Shown here: positions 23,586 to 34,891 of the stretch, one piece after another
Numbering within the stretch: position 1 is the first letter of the stretch
How the letters are laid out: the number at the start of each line of letters is the position of its first letter
Source: Ophioderma brevispina
Taxonomy: Eukaryota > Echinodermata > Ophiuroidea > Amphilepidida > Ophiodermatidae
Reading direction: 5' to 3'
Length of the DNA: 64,000 nt
NCBI GenBank assembly: GCA_023653785.1
Contig: JAMKCH010012473.1
Location: forward strand, 1 to 64,000
Made by a program: the position numbers and the translations under genes
Notes under the pieces: model-generated
Seen by the model: only the letters and a program-made list of their open reading frames with translations
The model's database searches: none
Told to the model about the DNA's origin: nothing

Positions 23586-25375
23586 ATAAGCCAAAACTCT
23601 TTCTTTGGTTGCTCACTGTTCATTAATCTTACTGTAAAAAAACAAAATATAACTTACATAACTGACGGGCAAATACCGACTCTTCACAGGCGCTTCTTTA
23701 TTTTATTATTTTTTAATTATATTCTCAAAAGTGTCTATATAATTAATTGCTAATATAATAAAATACAATACCAGATTAAAATCCTTGACTTTGTCGCACT
23801 TTATAAGTCACGTTAATACATTAAAATTATGACCAAACCAACATGGGTTCACGGAACATTATGGTTAACACAAGTAATAATTTTCCTTTATTAAAATGGA
23901 TGTGGATATTTTAATAAGGTTGACTTCCGTATGACTTTAAGGGACACCAAGCTTTTCAATGCGAAGTACAAGATCACCCACATTCTTCTGGTAAGGAAGA
24001 GCCGCCGGGGGTCTATATGCACACAGCCACGACCCCTATGTCACAGAATACCATATTTAAAGAGGCTTCATGTCTATTTCTTACCGTCGAATCTTAAAAT
24101 GAACACAATTAATTATGATGCAAGCTTGAGAAATATAGCTCACCTCGCGCCACACGTCCCAGTAATTATACCGGTTTTAAGAATTGGTGATAGCAGATCA
24201 GTTTTCTAAGATAATAGACGAGAGCCTTGCATGAAAGTGAAAGATGACTAGTTTTGTTTTCGACTAATGAAAACAACTGAGTTTATAGTTATAAAGTAAA
24301 TGCAGTGAAAGAAACAAAGTCTTGTTCCCCGGGACAAGGCTAATATTCGTAAAATAGTCTATATTTCCATAGAATGATAATTGATTGTAGAATACAACAC
24401 TGTATTCCTCTTGTTCCATGATCCATTGGCACACACCGGAGCTCATGGCTATATAATCTGCCAACGCAGTTCTCCTCGTAGAAGGAAATCTGCTGTTTAA
24501 TCCAAAAGATATTGCATTAACCTTTAATATTAATATTATTTCGAACGCTTCTTTAATCCTAGCGTCATAATGAAAATCATCAAATAAACGTATCTTATAA
24601 TATGCCCCAGTGACTACTAACACTGCCTGTGAAGGAATTAGGGTGACAACCTTATAATTTTCATAGCCATGTATTTAGGAGGAGACGTGAGTCTTAGCCA
24701 AGGAATGGATTCAATATTTTCTTGCCTCTGTGTATAAAGTGGTCTTAAAAGGGAAAACGTATACCTTTCTTCTGTGCCCTTGGCGGTAACTCTACAATCT
24801 ACAAAGATAGCACGTTGCTCGTTGAGTTCAAGCTACGGACGGCTAGACTTACATAAAAGATGAATATAGGTGGATTACGTAGTTTATAATTTTGTGCTAT
24901 TAAATGCACGCACCATATTAACAGTAATCGGTATTGCAATAACTTTAGCACATACTGTCATGTAAATTGTCCTATGCTACGCAATACGAATATTTTTTAG
25001 AAACAACCAAGGAATACACATTTTCATAAAACATGAGGTACGTGTTAACAGGAACGTGATACAGAAGATGAGAAAGAAAATAACAGGAGAAATATTGGAA
25101 ATTCTACAAATATATAAACCACAGAAACCAACCACTATAAATGACAATATTTTGCACCAATTTAGATAGTTCCTCATCAATAATAATGCCTAGATTTAGA
25201 ACTCGTTTGCCAATATGGCAATTATTGAATTGTACCCCCATGTGAATACATGTCACAAGAATACAAGATGATGCCATTGCTAATTTACGTACCGTCCCAT
25301 TTATACCGATTGTTACATTTAGAATTCGAATTCGAATGAAACAGAAACGTAGTGTAATCTTTTGGCGACACACAT
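23586..25375. other. No supported gene
   Basis: Two longer open frames occur, 92 codons on the plus strand (23931-24209) and 119 codons on the minus strand (24264-24623). Neither shows a domain, periodicity or signal sequence I can recognise. A CTG/GTAAGG donor-like junction lies at about 23990-23998, but no acceptor-bounded exon could be built around it. Left as unannotated DNA. Confidence 0.4.
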
Positions 25376-25482
25376 ACCCACACACGCATACAAACACATA
25401 CACACATACATACACGCATACACACATACATACACGCATACACACATACATACACGCATACACACATACATATGCATACATA
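25376..25482. repeat. CA-rich 20-bp tandem microsatellite, left half
   Basis: A 20-base unit, CACACATACATACACGCATA, is repeated three times exactly (25401-25460) within a longer CACA/CATA tract. Low-complexity open frames on the minus strand are artefacts. The tract is interrupted at 25483 by a MITE and resumes at about 25739. Confidence 0.85.
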
Positions 25483-25736
25483 CACTGCAAAAACAGTGAT
25501 GAAATAAGTTAAAAACAAAAAAATTTTTCTAAACACATTTTGCAACCGTTTCTAAACATTTTGAAATGCCTGTTTAATATCTAAAAACATTATATCTAAA
25601 CATGTTTAAAATGTAAACATGTTTAGGGATTTGACATTAGGTGTTTATAAATTTGACGCCACGTGTTTAGGTATTAAGCATGTCAAATCTCTAAACACTA
25701 ATTTGCACCAGGTTTCTAAACACTGTTTTTGCAGTG
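25483..25736. mobile_element. 254-bp CACTG-ended MITE, TCTAAACA repeats
   Basis: Perfect 16-bp terminal inverted repeats (CACTGCAAAAACAGTG on the left) are flanked by TA on each side. Together with the TA this gives an 18-bp perfect match. The interior is made of a TCTAAACA/TGTTTAGA-type motif repeated in both orientations, with an AAACATGTTTA palindrome near the middle. The element sits inside a CACA/CATA microsatellite, which continues on both sides. It is the third element here with CACTG...CAGTG ends and a private repeated motif. It is non-coding and non-autonomous. Confidence 0.85.
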
Positions 25737-25738
25737 TA

Positions 25739-25835
25739 ATACACACATACATACGCATACTCACATACACGTATGTGTGTATATATGTGTATGCAAACAT
25801 ACACGTATGTGTATATAGTTTTGCGTGTGTGTGTA
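25739..25835. repeat. CA/TG-rich microsatellite, right half
   Basis: Continues the tract broken by the MITE (ACACACATACATACGCATAC), then passes through an ACACGTATGTGTGTAT palindromic stretch that recurs once. The tract ends in a TGTG run near 25825-25833. Confidence 0.8.
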
Positions 25836-26375
25836 ATATTAATTGCCAACCTCACTAATAAAGTCGAATGCACAAAGAAATTTTCTTAAAGGTTTTTAAT
25901 CGCCGTGTGCCATGTGGTAAATGCTCCTGAATTCAAAAAAGAAAAAAAAATTGTATTCCTTTTTTCTACAATTTTAGATTGAATATTGATTTTTAAAGAG
26001 TTTATTCGACGGTCGATTGCGTGCGTAGTACGAAAAGGGTCTTCAAATAAGTCCATCCTTTTGAGTTCAAGGAACGCGGAGTTCTGGAGCTATTTGCAGC
26101 GGTAATAAATATACAAGCATAGAAGGCATTGTGAAAAATCGCCCAGATTTATGAATATGTAATGTACACACTCAATTAGATTTCGTTGTAAACTTAATGG
26201 CTCTCTCAATATGCGTGTTGACTTATTATAGGCCTACATTCGCACTGGAATATCACTTATAATACAAGAGACAAAATAATATCGTGTTCCAAAGTGGAGG
26301 CAGGCATGGTGTATTGTTGACAACGCACTTGCAATTATGGGAAAATAATATTTGTTTTGTTTTTTCGTGTGAAAT
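25836..26375. other. No recognisable feature
   Basis: Unannotated sequence between two microsatellites, with an A run near 25936-25950. No gene could be supported. Confidence 0.45.
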
Positions 26376-26539
26376 AAGAGGAGTAGTAGTAGTAGTATTA
26401 GTAGTAGTAGTAGTATAGTAGTAGTAGTAGCAGTAGTAGTAGCAGTAGCAGTAGTAGCAGCAGCAGTAGTAGCAGTAGTAGTAGTAGTAGTAGTAGTTAG
26501 TAGTAGTAGTTGTTGTTTTTGTTTTTGTAGTAATAGTAG
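26376..26539 (+). repeat. (TAG)n / (CAG)-interspersed microsatellite, left half
   Basis: About 150 bases of AGT/GTA repeats with interspersed CAG variants, ending in TTGTTTTTG and TAGTAATAGTAG. The tract is split by an inserted MITE at 26540 and resumes at 26698. Predicted peptides across it are low-complexity artefacts. Confidence 0.85.
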
Positions 26540-26697
26540 CAGGCACGGATCCAGGGAGGGGGCGGAGGGGGGCGCGCGCCTCCAGGTAATTGTGCAAATT
26601 CTTGCAAAATCAGCCCGTTTTGAGCTATTTTGGACCAGTTACAGCCTTTCAGCCCCCCGGTAATTTTGACGTTTTTCAAATCCTGGATCCGCCCCTG
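26540..26697. mobile_element. 158-bp hAT-like MITE inside the TAG repeat
   Basis: The left end CAGGCACGGATCCAGG matches the right end (inverted: CAGGGGCGGATCCAGG). The interior includes complementary G-rich and C-rich patches. The 8 flanking bases are AATAGTAG on the left and AGTAGTAG on the right, a near-match consistent with an 8-bp target duplication. Interpretation is limited because the site lies in a microsatellite. CAGGGGCGGATCCAG-type ends with 8-bp duplications are typical of hAT non-autonomous elements. Confidence 0.75.
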
Positions 26698-26745
26698 AGT
26701 AGTAGTACTAATACTTGTTGTTATAGTAGTAGGAGTACAAGCAGC
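26698..26745 (+). repeat. (TAG)n microsatellite, right remnant
   Basis: The AGTAGTAGTACTAATAC... and TAGTAGTAGGAGTAC remnants continue the trinucleotide tract interrupted by the hAT-like MITE. Confidence 0.65.
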
Positions 26746-28544
26746 AACTGCATTTTGATTTGCACTGATTTGAGATGTTTTCTTAGCTATAGATGAGACA
26801 GGTAATTTATAGTGGATTCAAGTCAGTTTATATGCAGTTGTTTCTAATTACTTTGTATTTTCAAATAATATACACTCCGAATTCTTGCCGCAGTATCAAT
26901 AAGGTGCACCTCATTCAGTCAATAATAAATTGAAGAAAATAATTATTATCCTCACGTTACAAGTGACACAACTATAATTTTGTTGTACATAACAGTATCA
27001 CAATCTCTTCGATCGACACATCAATAGAATGTACAAACTGCTTTCGTGTACTCGTGTTAAATTTAACATCAAGTTTGCCATCACGAACGTTGTTGGTGTC
27101 ACTCATATTTCATTGTGTATACCACACTTCTACAAATAAGACTTGGGTCCCTGCAAGATCTCTCAAGAGTGTCAAGGAACGCTGCGAAGAAGTGCTTCAA
27201 CGATTTGCGGAGATCCCTCGCCATTTACACAGATTCAAGACAGTACAAGAATAATAGCGCACCTACTTGTGGGGAGTCCTTTCCCGGCTGAAATTACAGC
27301 CCAACAAGAATCCTACAGTTATTTTTGTGCTACCAAGTAGACGCAAAAAGGGGAAATGTCAGGTTGGTTAAGAGATCGTTTAGAACCACAAGGTATGCTG
27401 CACATTTTTACATATTTTAGAACCATGAAAGGATTCGAATTTGATTTTCGAGTGTGTCTGGATTAGTTAGGTGCCAATGCGTAAATCACTGTAGTTTTCC
27501 TGTGCGTGTTATGGTGCCTTGATGCAGGGTTTTTGTCAAGTCGTGAATAACCACCTTTTGTTCAGTTTTATTATATTTTCGGTGTTAACTTTTAGACAGA
27601 GAAATGATGCGGAAAGATGTTTATTTAACACACAACACAGGGAGAGGGCGAATTAGAGGAAGAGAACGAAAGTTAAAGAGATTAAGATGATTATAATCAA
27701 GTTTTATTCGCATGCCAAAAATCTTCGCGAAATTCGCCATTGATACATGTAGAAAAACTATAAAAAAAGAAAAGTTCATAATGGTTCCAAAGTTTCATGC
27801 TGTAAACTTCAGATTCGCACATTGTTAAAATGTTCATTAAAAATAAAAGTCGATTTAACTCGCCAAGCTAGGGACTCACAAGGGTTAAAACGACGTTTTT
27901 ACAGTTATTTGCACGTTTGAAGTCCGTTTTTTACAGTTATTTACACGATTCGAGTTCCGGCTGACAGTTATAGCGACGTTTTTAAGAACATTTTTAACAT
28001 TGCAGAAATTATTCTGCGCGAAAATAAATTCTTTTGACGTATCTTTTCAGTATAAACATTGTCACTTACGAACTTGTTCGCCCTCCCTACATTCCATTTG
28101 CCGTGTTCTAACAAACTAAAAACTAACTACCCGGTCACTAGTCGAAATATATATGTTTTTTTTCCTATTTGTTCATCGACCTCGTGGGGGGCAATTTCCC
28201 ACTGCTCATTAGTTATACAGTCACCAAATCCGTGTTTATCAGTAACTATATATCGTTTCTTGGATCTCGTTACATTAGGCTTTGTACTGTTTTCTCTGTT
28301 CGATAAAAAGTAGTACTCTCTTTTCATACCTCAGTCTGAATAAAGGCATTCATTAAACTTAGTGATTAACATTTAGAGCTAAGAGCGTTTGTTTGTTTTC
28401 CCAAGTTTTACTGGCATTCGACTCGAGAAAAGTACAATTTGAAGATGTTAATGCTCTCAAAAGATGGTTAGCAGGTATAACTGTAAAATCATATTGGAGG
28501 CATAGCAGTAACTTGTATTCGAATATGCGTTATGATGTTGTATG
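26746..28544. other. No supported gene
   Basis: Overlapping short plus-strand frames at 27054-27340 (66 and 65 codons) lack family motifs. Around 27890-28000 a roughly 37-bp motif (GTTTTTTACAGTTATTT-CACG type) is repeated two to three times in diverged form. No splice-bounded exon could be defined. Confidence 0.4.
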
Positions 28545-28680
28545 TTTGCATGTGTGTGTTTCGTGCGCGCATGTGAGTATGCGTTTGTGAGTGAGTGTGA
28601 GTGTGTGTGTGCGTGCGTGAGTGTCGTGTATGTGTGTATGTGTGTGTGGAAGGGGGTGCGTGCGTATGTGTGTGAGTCTC
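28545..28680 (+). repeat. TG-rich microsatellite
   Basis: A degenerate TG/GTGA/GCGTG tract of roughly 130 bases. Open frames rich in Cys/Val or Thr/His across it are compositional artefacts. Confidence 0.85.
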
Positions 28681-29602
28681 TTCTTCGGTATTCATTTGTT
28701 TATTTCCTTTCAGCGACAAAGGATTGAAATCTGAGAAGCTCTGAAAGCTATAGATGATACATAATGTACCAACAGGAATGGATAAAGCATTTAAAGCGAT
28801 TGGTATTTTAACCAAAGAGAGTTTGTGGAATGTTTAATCATGTGCAAAGAGAAACATTCGTAATTAGAAGAGCACTGACCTTCCAATGGTAGCGCTTAAA
28901 GCAAAAACATATTTGTAAAGGATCGAGACCATATTTTACAGAATATGTCAAATCTTTAATCGGCCGCCAGCAATATCACGCGTGCTACACAATTCAATCG
29001 AACCTCTAACCTACTTGGTAATTTCATTTTCACGTTGCCTTTCGGTAAAGTAAAAAGCATGTATTTATTTTAGTTTATGATGATTGTATCTCTAGGCTAT
29101 ATTAAGTGAGTGACGTGGTAGGACGGTGGGATCTTTGCAAAAGTTCAATTTTGTGAAAAACATGAATCTGGTATACGGGCAAATTGGAGAGCGCAAATTG
29201 AGTTTCTCGTTGGAGAACACCTAGGTGATTTGACACCCGTGGAATGGTCATTTCAAGTCTACATGGATACGGTTACAGATCTGTGCTTTTAGATCAATTG
29301 AAAATTACTAGGCGCGCTGGCTAATTTTTGGATTGTTAAGTGTCATTTTACTTCGTTGGTTGATCTGAATTTTGTGTCATAGACAGAGGAGATGAAAGGT
29401 GAATGAAAACAGCACTATAAATTAATACTTTCTCTGAGAGAGCTCTTAATTAATTTCAAATGGAAGAATGCATAAGTGTTAATCTGAAACATAATTGAAA
29501 TCTAGACTGAATGAAACAGAATAAAACTAATGAATTTTCCTCCACCAGATATAATTGAAGATCGCATGTCATGTAATTGATTTAAAAGTGTTTATTTTAA
29601 TA
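28681..29602. other. No recognisable feature
   Basis: Unannotated sequence between a microsatellite and a SINE. No gene, repeat or RNA could be supported. Confidence 0.45.
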
Positions 29603-29760
29603 GACGACGAGGTGGCCGAGCGGTCTAAGGCGTTGAACCATCGGCAGGGTATTAGATCGACCGAGCAGCCCTGGTTCTCGTCCCGCGAGAGTCGGGTTTC
29701 TTGGTCATGCTCAATAGTTCCTATAAGGTCGGAATTTGCATAATCACGCATCATTAAAAC
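29603..29760 (+). mobile_element. Class-II (Ser/Leu-like) tRNA-derived SINE head, plus strand
   Basis: GACGAGGTGGCCGAGCGG-TCTAAGGCG at 29606 is a near-consensus class-II tRNA 5' half, with an A box (TGGCCGAGCGG, 29613-29623). After a long variable region comes a B box, GGTTCTCGTCC (29673-29683). The sequence continues past the tRNA into a unique stretch ending near CATCATTAAAAC, which is also present in the inverted copy at 30443-30590. The continuation 29985-30125 (TCCCGTGTGT, GCACGAAAAAAAGC and nearby) looks like a SINE body, but its link to this head is uncertain. Confidence 0.75.
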
Positions 29761-30442
29761 ATGTAGTGTGATTATGGAATTTCTCCTCGCTCCCACAAAT
29801 TGCGTAGAATGTATAGGTATATGCATTGGGTGCCGGTGTGAAAGCAGATATAGTCCGGTGGGAGCCATAGTCCGGGGCTCCATAGACGATAACGGAATAA
29901 AGCGTGAAACTAATGTTGCGTTAAGAGTCAACTGAATCGATTGCCCTATTGTTCACTATTGTTCCTGGACTATGAGTACGCCGGACAATGGTTACTTCTA
30001 CACCGGCGCCTCATGGTTCGGAGAGTCATGTAAAACTATTGGTCCCGTGTGTCAGACGAGTCAATCCTGAGCACGAAAAAAAGCTGCAGACCTCATCAAA
30101 AGGAGTAGTAGAGCATCAGCCCATGAAGGTTTTGGTTAGACGAACGAGATACCAATATCTGAACACGGGAAAATTCAGAGAAAATATAACTTTTGCAAAT
30201 ATGAAAGTCTGCCGGGGACCCGTTGTTGCGTGTAGCCCCAGGAGAGGGGTAAAGTTACTATGGAGGTCAAAATGTTTGAACTGCTCTAAATCTAATATAA
30301 TATAGCTCAAAAAAAAAAAGGCAGGGAGTAAAAAAGTCAATTGGGTCACACGCGTGTGGTGCTTCCTTTCCAAGATATTTGGGAAAAGAGGCTAAAGGTC
30401 ATTTGTTTATTCAAGAAAGGTCACCCGTTGCAATACCCAGAT
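29761..30442. repeat. Interval between inverted SINE heads
   Basis: About 680 bases bounded by inverted copies of the same SINE head. It includes a repeated TAGTCCGG(T/G)GG pair near 29850-29878 and a SINE-body-like stretch at 29985-30125. An A run lies at 30308-30318. A 105-codon plus-strand frame (29988-30305) has no recognised domain. If transcribed through, the flanking copies could pair as a long stem. Confidence 0.45.
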
Positions 30443-30592
30443 TTGTTTTAATGATGCGTGATTATGCAAATTCCGACCTTATAGGAACTATTTGAGCATG
30501 ACCAAGAAACCCGACGCTCGCGGGACGAGAACCAGGGCTGCTCGGTCGATCTAATACCCTGCCGACGGTTCAGCGCCTCTAGGTACCAGCGA
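30443..30592 (-). mobile_element. Class-II tRNA-derived SINE head, inverted copy
   Basis: Minus-strand counterpart of 29627-29760. It keeps the anticodon-arm to B-box part (GGTTCTCGTCC) and the following GGTCGGAATTTGCATAATC stretch almost unchanged. The 5' end is altered: the canonical GGTGGCCGAGCGG is replaced by a GGTACCTAGAGGCG variant. The intact copy and this one diverge just after CATTAAAAC. Confidence 0.75.
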
Positions 30593-33206
30593 AGCCAGCG
30601 TGGATGGGTAGGATTTCGTTTTTCGTGCGCCACCATGTTTTAACGCTTAATTATTCTTGCCCAAAAGTTCAAGTAATTGACTATATCATTTGGCGCATAT
30701 TTTTGGTGGAAAAAATTTTAAATCGGCCATGGCGTTTTATACTAATTAGCATAATAAGCATTTTGGTGGCGCGCTATTGTAAATTTGTTTTGGCCCTTAA
30801 ATCGTATTGGAGTAATATTTTTTGATTTTTATTTCAGCAATGTAATTGCATTTATGTCCTACTATTATGAGCCAAAGGTTATGGGAAAAGTCCTTCGGGA
30901 AAATGATTTTTCATTTTTGGGCGGGAGAAATTGCTGTGTGTCATCAAAATCTGTATAACCGATTTTCATGTTTTTCAGTTATGTGGTTGTGTTGATGTAC
31001 CAATCAATGACCAGAGTTTTGGTAAAAAATCCAACCGCAAAGTGGTTTTCAGATGGGAGGGGGGGTTCCACCCCCATGCACCAACGGGAGTGCATTAGAC
31101 TTTATGCACTTAAATATTAATCTAGTATAGAAACATGTTGAGGTTTCGTCCTGCAGTGGAGTGAGTGACGATTTTAATAGTATTTTGAGATGGTAACGTT
31201 TTGATAAGTACTACAGAAGGAGGCAAGTTTCGTTTCTGAAGAATGTCTCGTTTCTGAAGAATGCCTCGTTTCTAGATGATAATACTACATGCCACCTATT
31301 CATTTTTACTAGAAAAATGATTGATTAGCAATCCTTAGATATGGCACTATGGGCGACAAGATTGTGTGAAACTGTTTGGTACGTAAAGCATTATTCAGAG
31401 CAGGTCTACATGTTAATGTTTCCGTTATTTCTGCAGTAGGTAATCTACATAACACTTTAATTCACTTACTACGTAGATGCTATTAGTACCTAAATCCCGT
31501 TGTGTATGCAAGGGCAAGTAAATTTTGGAAAATTGGCTGATTTGACCCCACTCTGGAAATTCTGTATGGACCATCTCCTTGTGTTCTTAAAACTTTTCAA
31601 CTGTTCTTTCTCCAAGAACTATACATTATATGAACGTTCTTTAAATTTTCACGCATATTGAACGGCATAATTTGATTGTCTTTAACTGGAAGTTAATAAG
31701 AATCGATTGTATTACATGTGCGGCAGTTGTTTTTTGTTTGACTTTGCTTTTTTTTGTATATTTTTGTTTTGGTGTTTTGCTTGGCTTATTCTTTGTTGAC
31801 ACACTGTATAACTCTTCAATGGAGGCGCCAATGTCGGCAGGGGAAAATGCCTTGCTCAAATGGCTTCCCCAAATACAGAAATTGTCGCATTTTGCGCTAA
31901 TTTCATGAGCTTTGTTCCCTGGAAATTTACTTTTCGCCATGGTCACATTTGGAAAAGTAATTGCGCCGCCAATTGAACTGCTACTAATATTATTTGTTTT
32001 TACAGCCACTGATTTTTCTATAACAACGACATTACTACCAACCACATGCCACAACAGTAACCTCTACAGGTTGGATAAGAATAAACGCATCCCCCCATTT
32101 AAAGCAACAATTTCAGATTTTAAAACACTTCGGTTTTTAGAAACCTTTTCATCATCTTTAGAAATCTCACTCTGTTTGCTGCAAACTGCCATGCAAGTGA
32201 GACATACCTTTCAACCATTAGATTAAATTAGTAGATTATACAAATGCAATTGTGCAAACTCATTTTCACAGTTTTTTTTGTGAACTCGCGACTTCTTTTC
32301 CGCAAATCAAATTTGTTTTCTATTATTTCAATGGCGGGTTGTTTTTTCTTCAATAACAACAACTACTACTACAACTACTACTACCGCTGTTGATAAAATT
32401 ACTAGCACTTCCCAAACATGTATACCGACATTTACCACTGTAACAATGAAGTACACAGCATGAATTCCTACGGAATCTGAGAGGGATTTTCGCGGTGCTC
32501 TTGGTATTTTTTGCTTCTTCAGCATTCATCCACATAGGTATACGAGCCAAATTTTCGTTTATGATCATCACATCAATTCTATTTAGATTAATCGATTCAA
32601 GCATGTAACGGGGTGTGATTTCAAACATTTATGTCATGTGTGACGAATTAGACTTATCATGTTTACAAAACCAGAGATTTTTGCCCAACTTAAAAATGAA
32701 ATTTGAGGAAGACGGACAGCAGCGATTCGTGTACCGCCATAAGCATCGCTCCTCAATTTTCCTGTATATTCGACTTGCATTAAAAAATGCATGCAAACGA
32801 AAGGTGTAAGACAATACTAGCCTCGTCCCCAAGGTGATAGCTCATGTAGCGTACTTCACTTCATTCAAGAGGGTCCTATGCCTCAGGAGACACCTTATTT
32901 AATTTGGGTAATGTTTGAACTTCGCATTTTAACGAGATGCACGATCGATTCTGTTTCTTGGTTCAGCAAAAGCGGTCTGCCATAAAGGTGACCGAGTGTT
33001 CCGTCTATATATAACATGATATTTAGAATAACACAACACAGGAATTTGTCAAAATAGGGTTACCAACACTGCTAATTTTATATCTAGAATCACTGCAGGC
33101 ATAAGATACGTTGGAAGATGTATTCTCACATCTTAAACCTAAGAAGCAATTTCTACGATTAAAACGTTGACCTTTCCTATAGAAAAAAGTAAAGCTCTTA
33201 CTGTAT
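30593..33206. other. No supported gene
   Basis: A 137-codon minus-strand frame (31641-32054) and a 104-codon plus-strand frame (31912-32226) overlap each other. Neither has a domain I recognise. Around 31228-31272 a TCGTTTCTGAAGAATG-type unit is repeated three times in tandem. A short ACT/ACA repeat lies at about 32350-32390. A G run followed by a C run (about 31057-31075) could form a small stem. Confidence 0.4.
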
Positions 33207-33207
33207 T

Positions 33208-33258
33208 GCTTACTAAACACAAGCAAAAAGCAAATTGCTTTTTGTTTGTGTTTTAGTA
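33208..33258. repeat. Near-perfect short inverted repeat
   Basis: The left arm AAACACAAGCAAAAAGCAA faces TTGCTTTTTGTTTGTGTTT with a one-base loop. The 19-bp stem has a single mismatch (G/T-pairable in RNA). A TACTA...TAGTA pair extends the stem by several bases with one gap. No element boundary or target duplication is seen. Confidence 0.75.
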
Positions 33259-33715
33259 CCCATTATGGGGCCAGACAAATCTATCGCTTTAATATCCGAA
33301 TAAAACACCAAAGGGCAGATCCCAGAAAACCATATTTTTTTGGAGTAATTAATTGCCCTAAAACGTTACTCGCCGGTTTATAAATGGAGTGGAATTTGTG
33401 AAAATGAAAAACAGCATGACAACCCTCGTAAAATAATATTGTGAACTTTCCTGCGACCTTAAATGACTATCATTTTTTAGGTTAGGTTAGGGGTTCGTGT
33501 ACAAAACCGATATATCTATTTTCCCAAAATTGAGATATTGCCACAAATAACCAGTCAATCATAATAAACAGAACCGTGACAACATATTGACTACTTCGAA
33601 CAATAATTCGACGAGTTTACATTGGAATATTAGAAATAGGGTATCAATTTAAAGCCAGTATTATGCACAATATGTTGGTGCTCAATTTTTAAATGACGTA
33701 CATCAGTTTTTGCAA
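33259..33715. other. No recognisable feature
   Basis: AT-rich spacer. Includes TTAGGTTAGGTTAGGGG at 33477-33493, a short telomere-like stretch too small to interpret. Confidence 0.45.
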
Positions 33716-34686
33716 ATGAACTTTCTTAATTTCTTCATCAAATCTACGGAGATCTGATAAATTCATACAAGTACTATCTCAATAGAAACAAATTGCTTTA
33801 AAATAAAACAAACAGTTAAATGTACATGCACATTTTAATGTGCAAAAAAACCCATTATTAGTTCGTGGGCTAATAATGTTTTTTGCAATGGCCTAATTTA
33901 TGCTAGTCCGCTAAGAACTTATAAAAGTACCATAATATATATTAATCACACAGCACTCTATTTCAGAGCTGTAGACATGATCCAACACATTATTATCTTC
34001 ATATTCATATTATGCCCATTTTAAATATAAGTAACAATTGACTCGACAAGGAATAGAAGTCCTGGCAGAATTTTCATGATTAATAATAATTATATTTTTT
34101 AATTAATGAATAATTATATGATTCTATTTTCAATTAAAGCACTATACTCTGCTCCATAATGTATTTTACGGCCCATATGTATGCATCGACTTCAACATTT
34201 TCTATTATAAAGAAAACTTGGTTGAATGCTAGACTCAGGTCCTGACAGAAAAACAAATCACAACGATGTGTTTCCAAGTGCACCAAATATTCTCCTAAAA
34301 GGTACAACAAAGTGTACCCGTGAAATATTGAAACTGTTATTACACTACTTCAGACATGCAACAGTTCCCCGTGATACGCCCTTCAAACAAGACTAAGCTT
34401 GTACTAAAAAATAGGTCGAAGGTTGTAAAGGGGAACTAGATGAATAGCTAGGTAAATCTTTCGATTTTTTCTCGACCAAATATCTTTACACGTGAGACAA
34501 ACTAAAATAATAGTCCTTACCTTTGTTACGTTAAATACAATGCCCTCCCAGTTGTTGTTGTTGCTTTTCCTCTCTGGCAATTAAGTTAACAAAAAACTTT
34601 AAGTAATCAGATAAAATGAGCAGTGATCACATGTATTCTTGATATCTCACAAGGCTAACCCAATTGTTGTATCAATTATGCACGTC
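33716..34686. repeat. Near-identical ~1-kb tandem duplication, copy 1
   Basis: From TGAACTTTCTTAATTTC to TTATGCACGTCT this matches 34710-36074 almost base for base, apart from the differences described for copy 2. It keeps the empty target site of the MITE found in copy 2 (TTTCCAAGTGCACC near 34270). A 23-base A run (34687-34709) separates the copies. No coding or RNA gene is recognised. Confidence 0.95.
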
Positions 34687-34846
34687 TAAAAAAAAAAAAA
34701 AAAAAAAAAATGAACTTTCTTAATTTCTTCATCAAATCTACGGAGATCTGAAAAATTCATACAAGTACTATCTCAATAGAAACAAATTGCTTTAAAATAA
34801 AACAAACAGTTAAATGCACATGCACATTTTAATGTGCAAAAACATT

Positions 34847-34891
34847 ATTAGACACGAAACCTTAAACGGTTTCGTGGGCTAATGATGTTTT
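34847..34891. repeat. 45-bp hairpin present only in copy 2
   Basis: CATTATTAGACACGAAACC pairs with GGTTTCGTGGGCTAATGATG around a TTAAAC loop. Copy 1 (about 33851-33880) keeps the outer arms but lacks about 20 bases of the inner left arm and loop. This is the pattern expected when a hairpin is partly deleted, or completed, by replication slippage. Confidence 0.8.

Noticed and set aside
24264..24623. 119-codon minus-strand frame
   Set aside because: No motif, no splice context and no conserved copy in the window.
25104..25545. Cys/Val/Tyr-rich open frames
   Set aside because: Translation of a CA/TG microsatellite, a compositional artefact.
26253..26597. Tyr/Thr-rich open frame of 114 codons
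   Set aside because: Translation of the TAG/CAG repeat, a compositional artefact.
28489..28815. Thr/His-rich open frame of 108 codons
   Set aside because: Translation of the TG-rich microsatellite.
29603..29690. Functional tRNA-Ser/Leu gene
   Set aside because: The A and B boxes are good but the anticodon arm cannot be closed, and a nearby inverted copy shares the non-tRNA continuation, as in a SINE.
31641..32054. 137-codon minus-strand open frame
   Set aside because: The longest open frame in the window, but it has no recognisable domain, overlaps an equally unsupported plus-strand frame and lies in AT-rich sequence.
33477..33493. Telomere-like TTAGGTTAGGTTAGGGG
   Set aside because: Only two to three units, imperfect, with no array or subtelomeric context.
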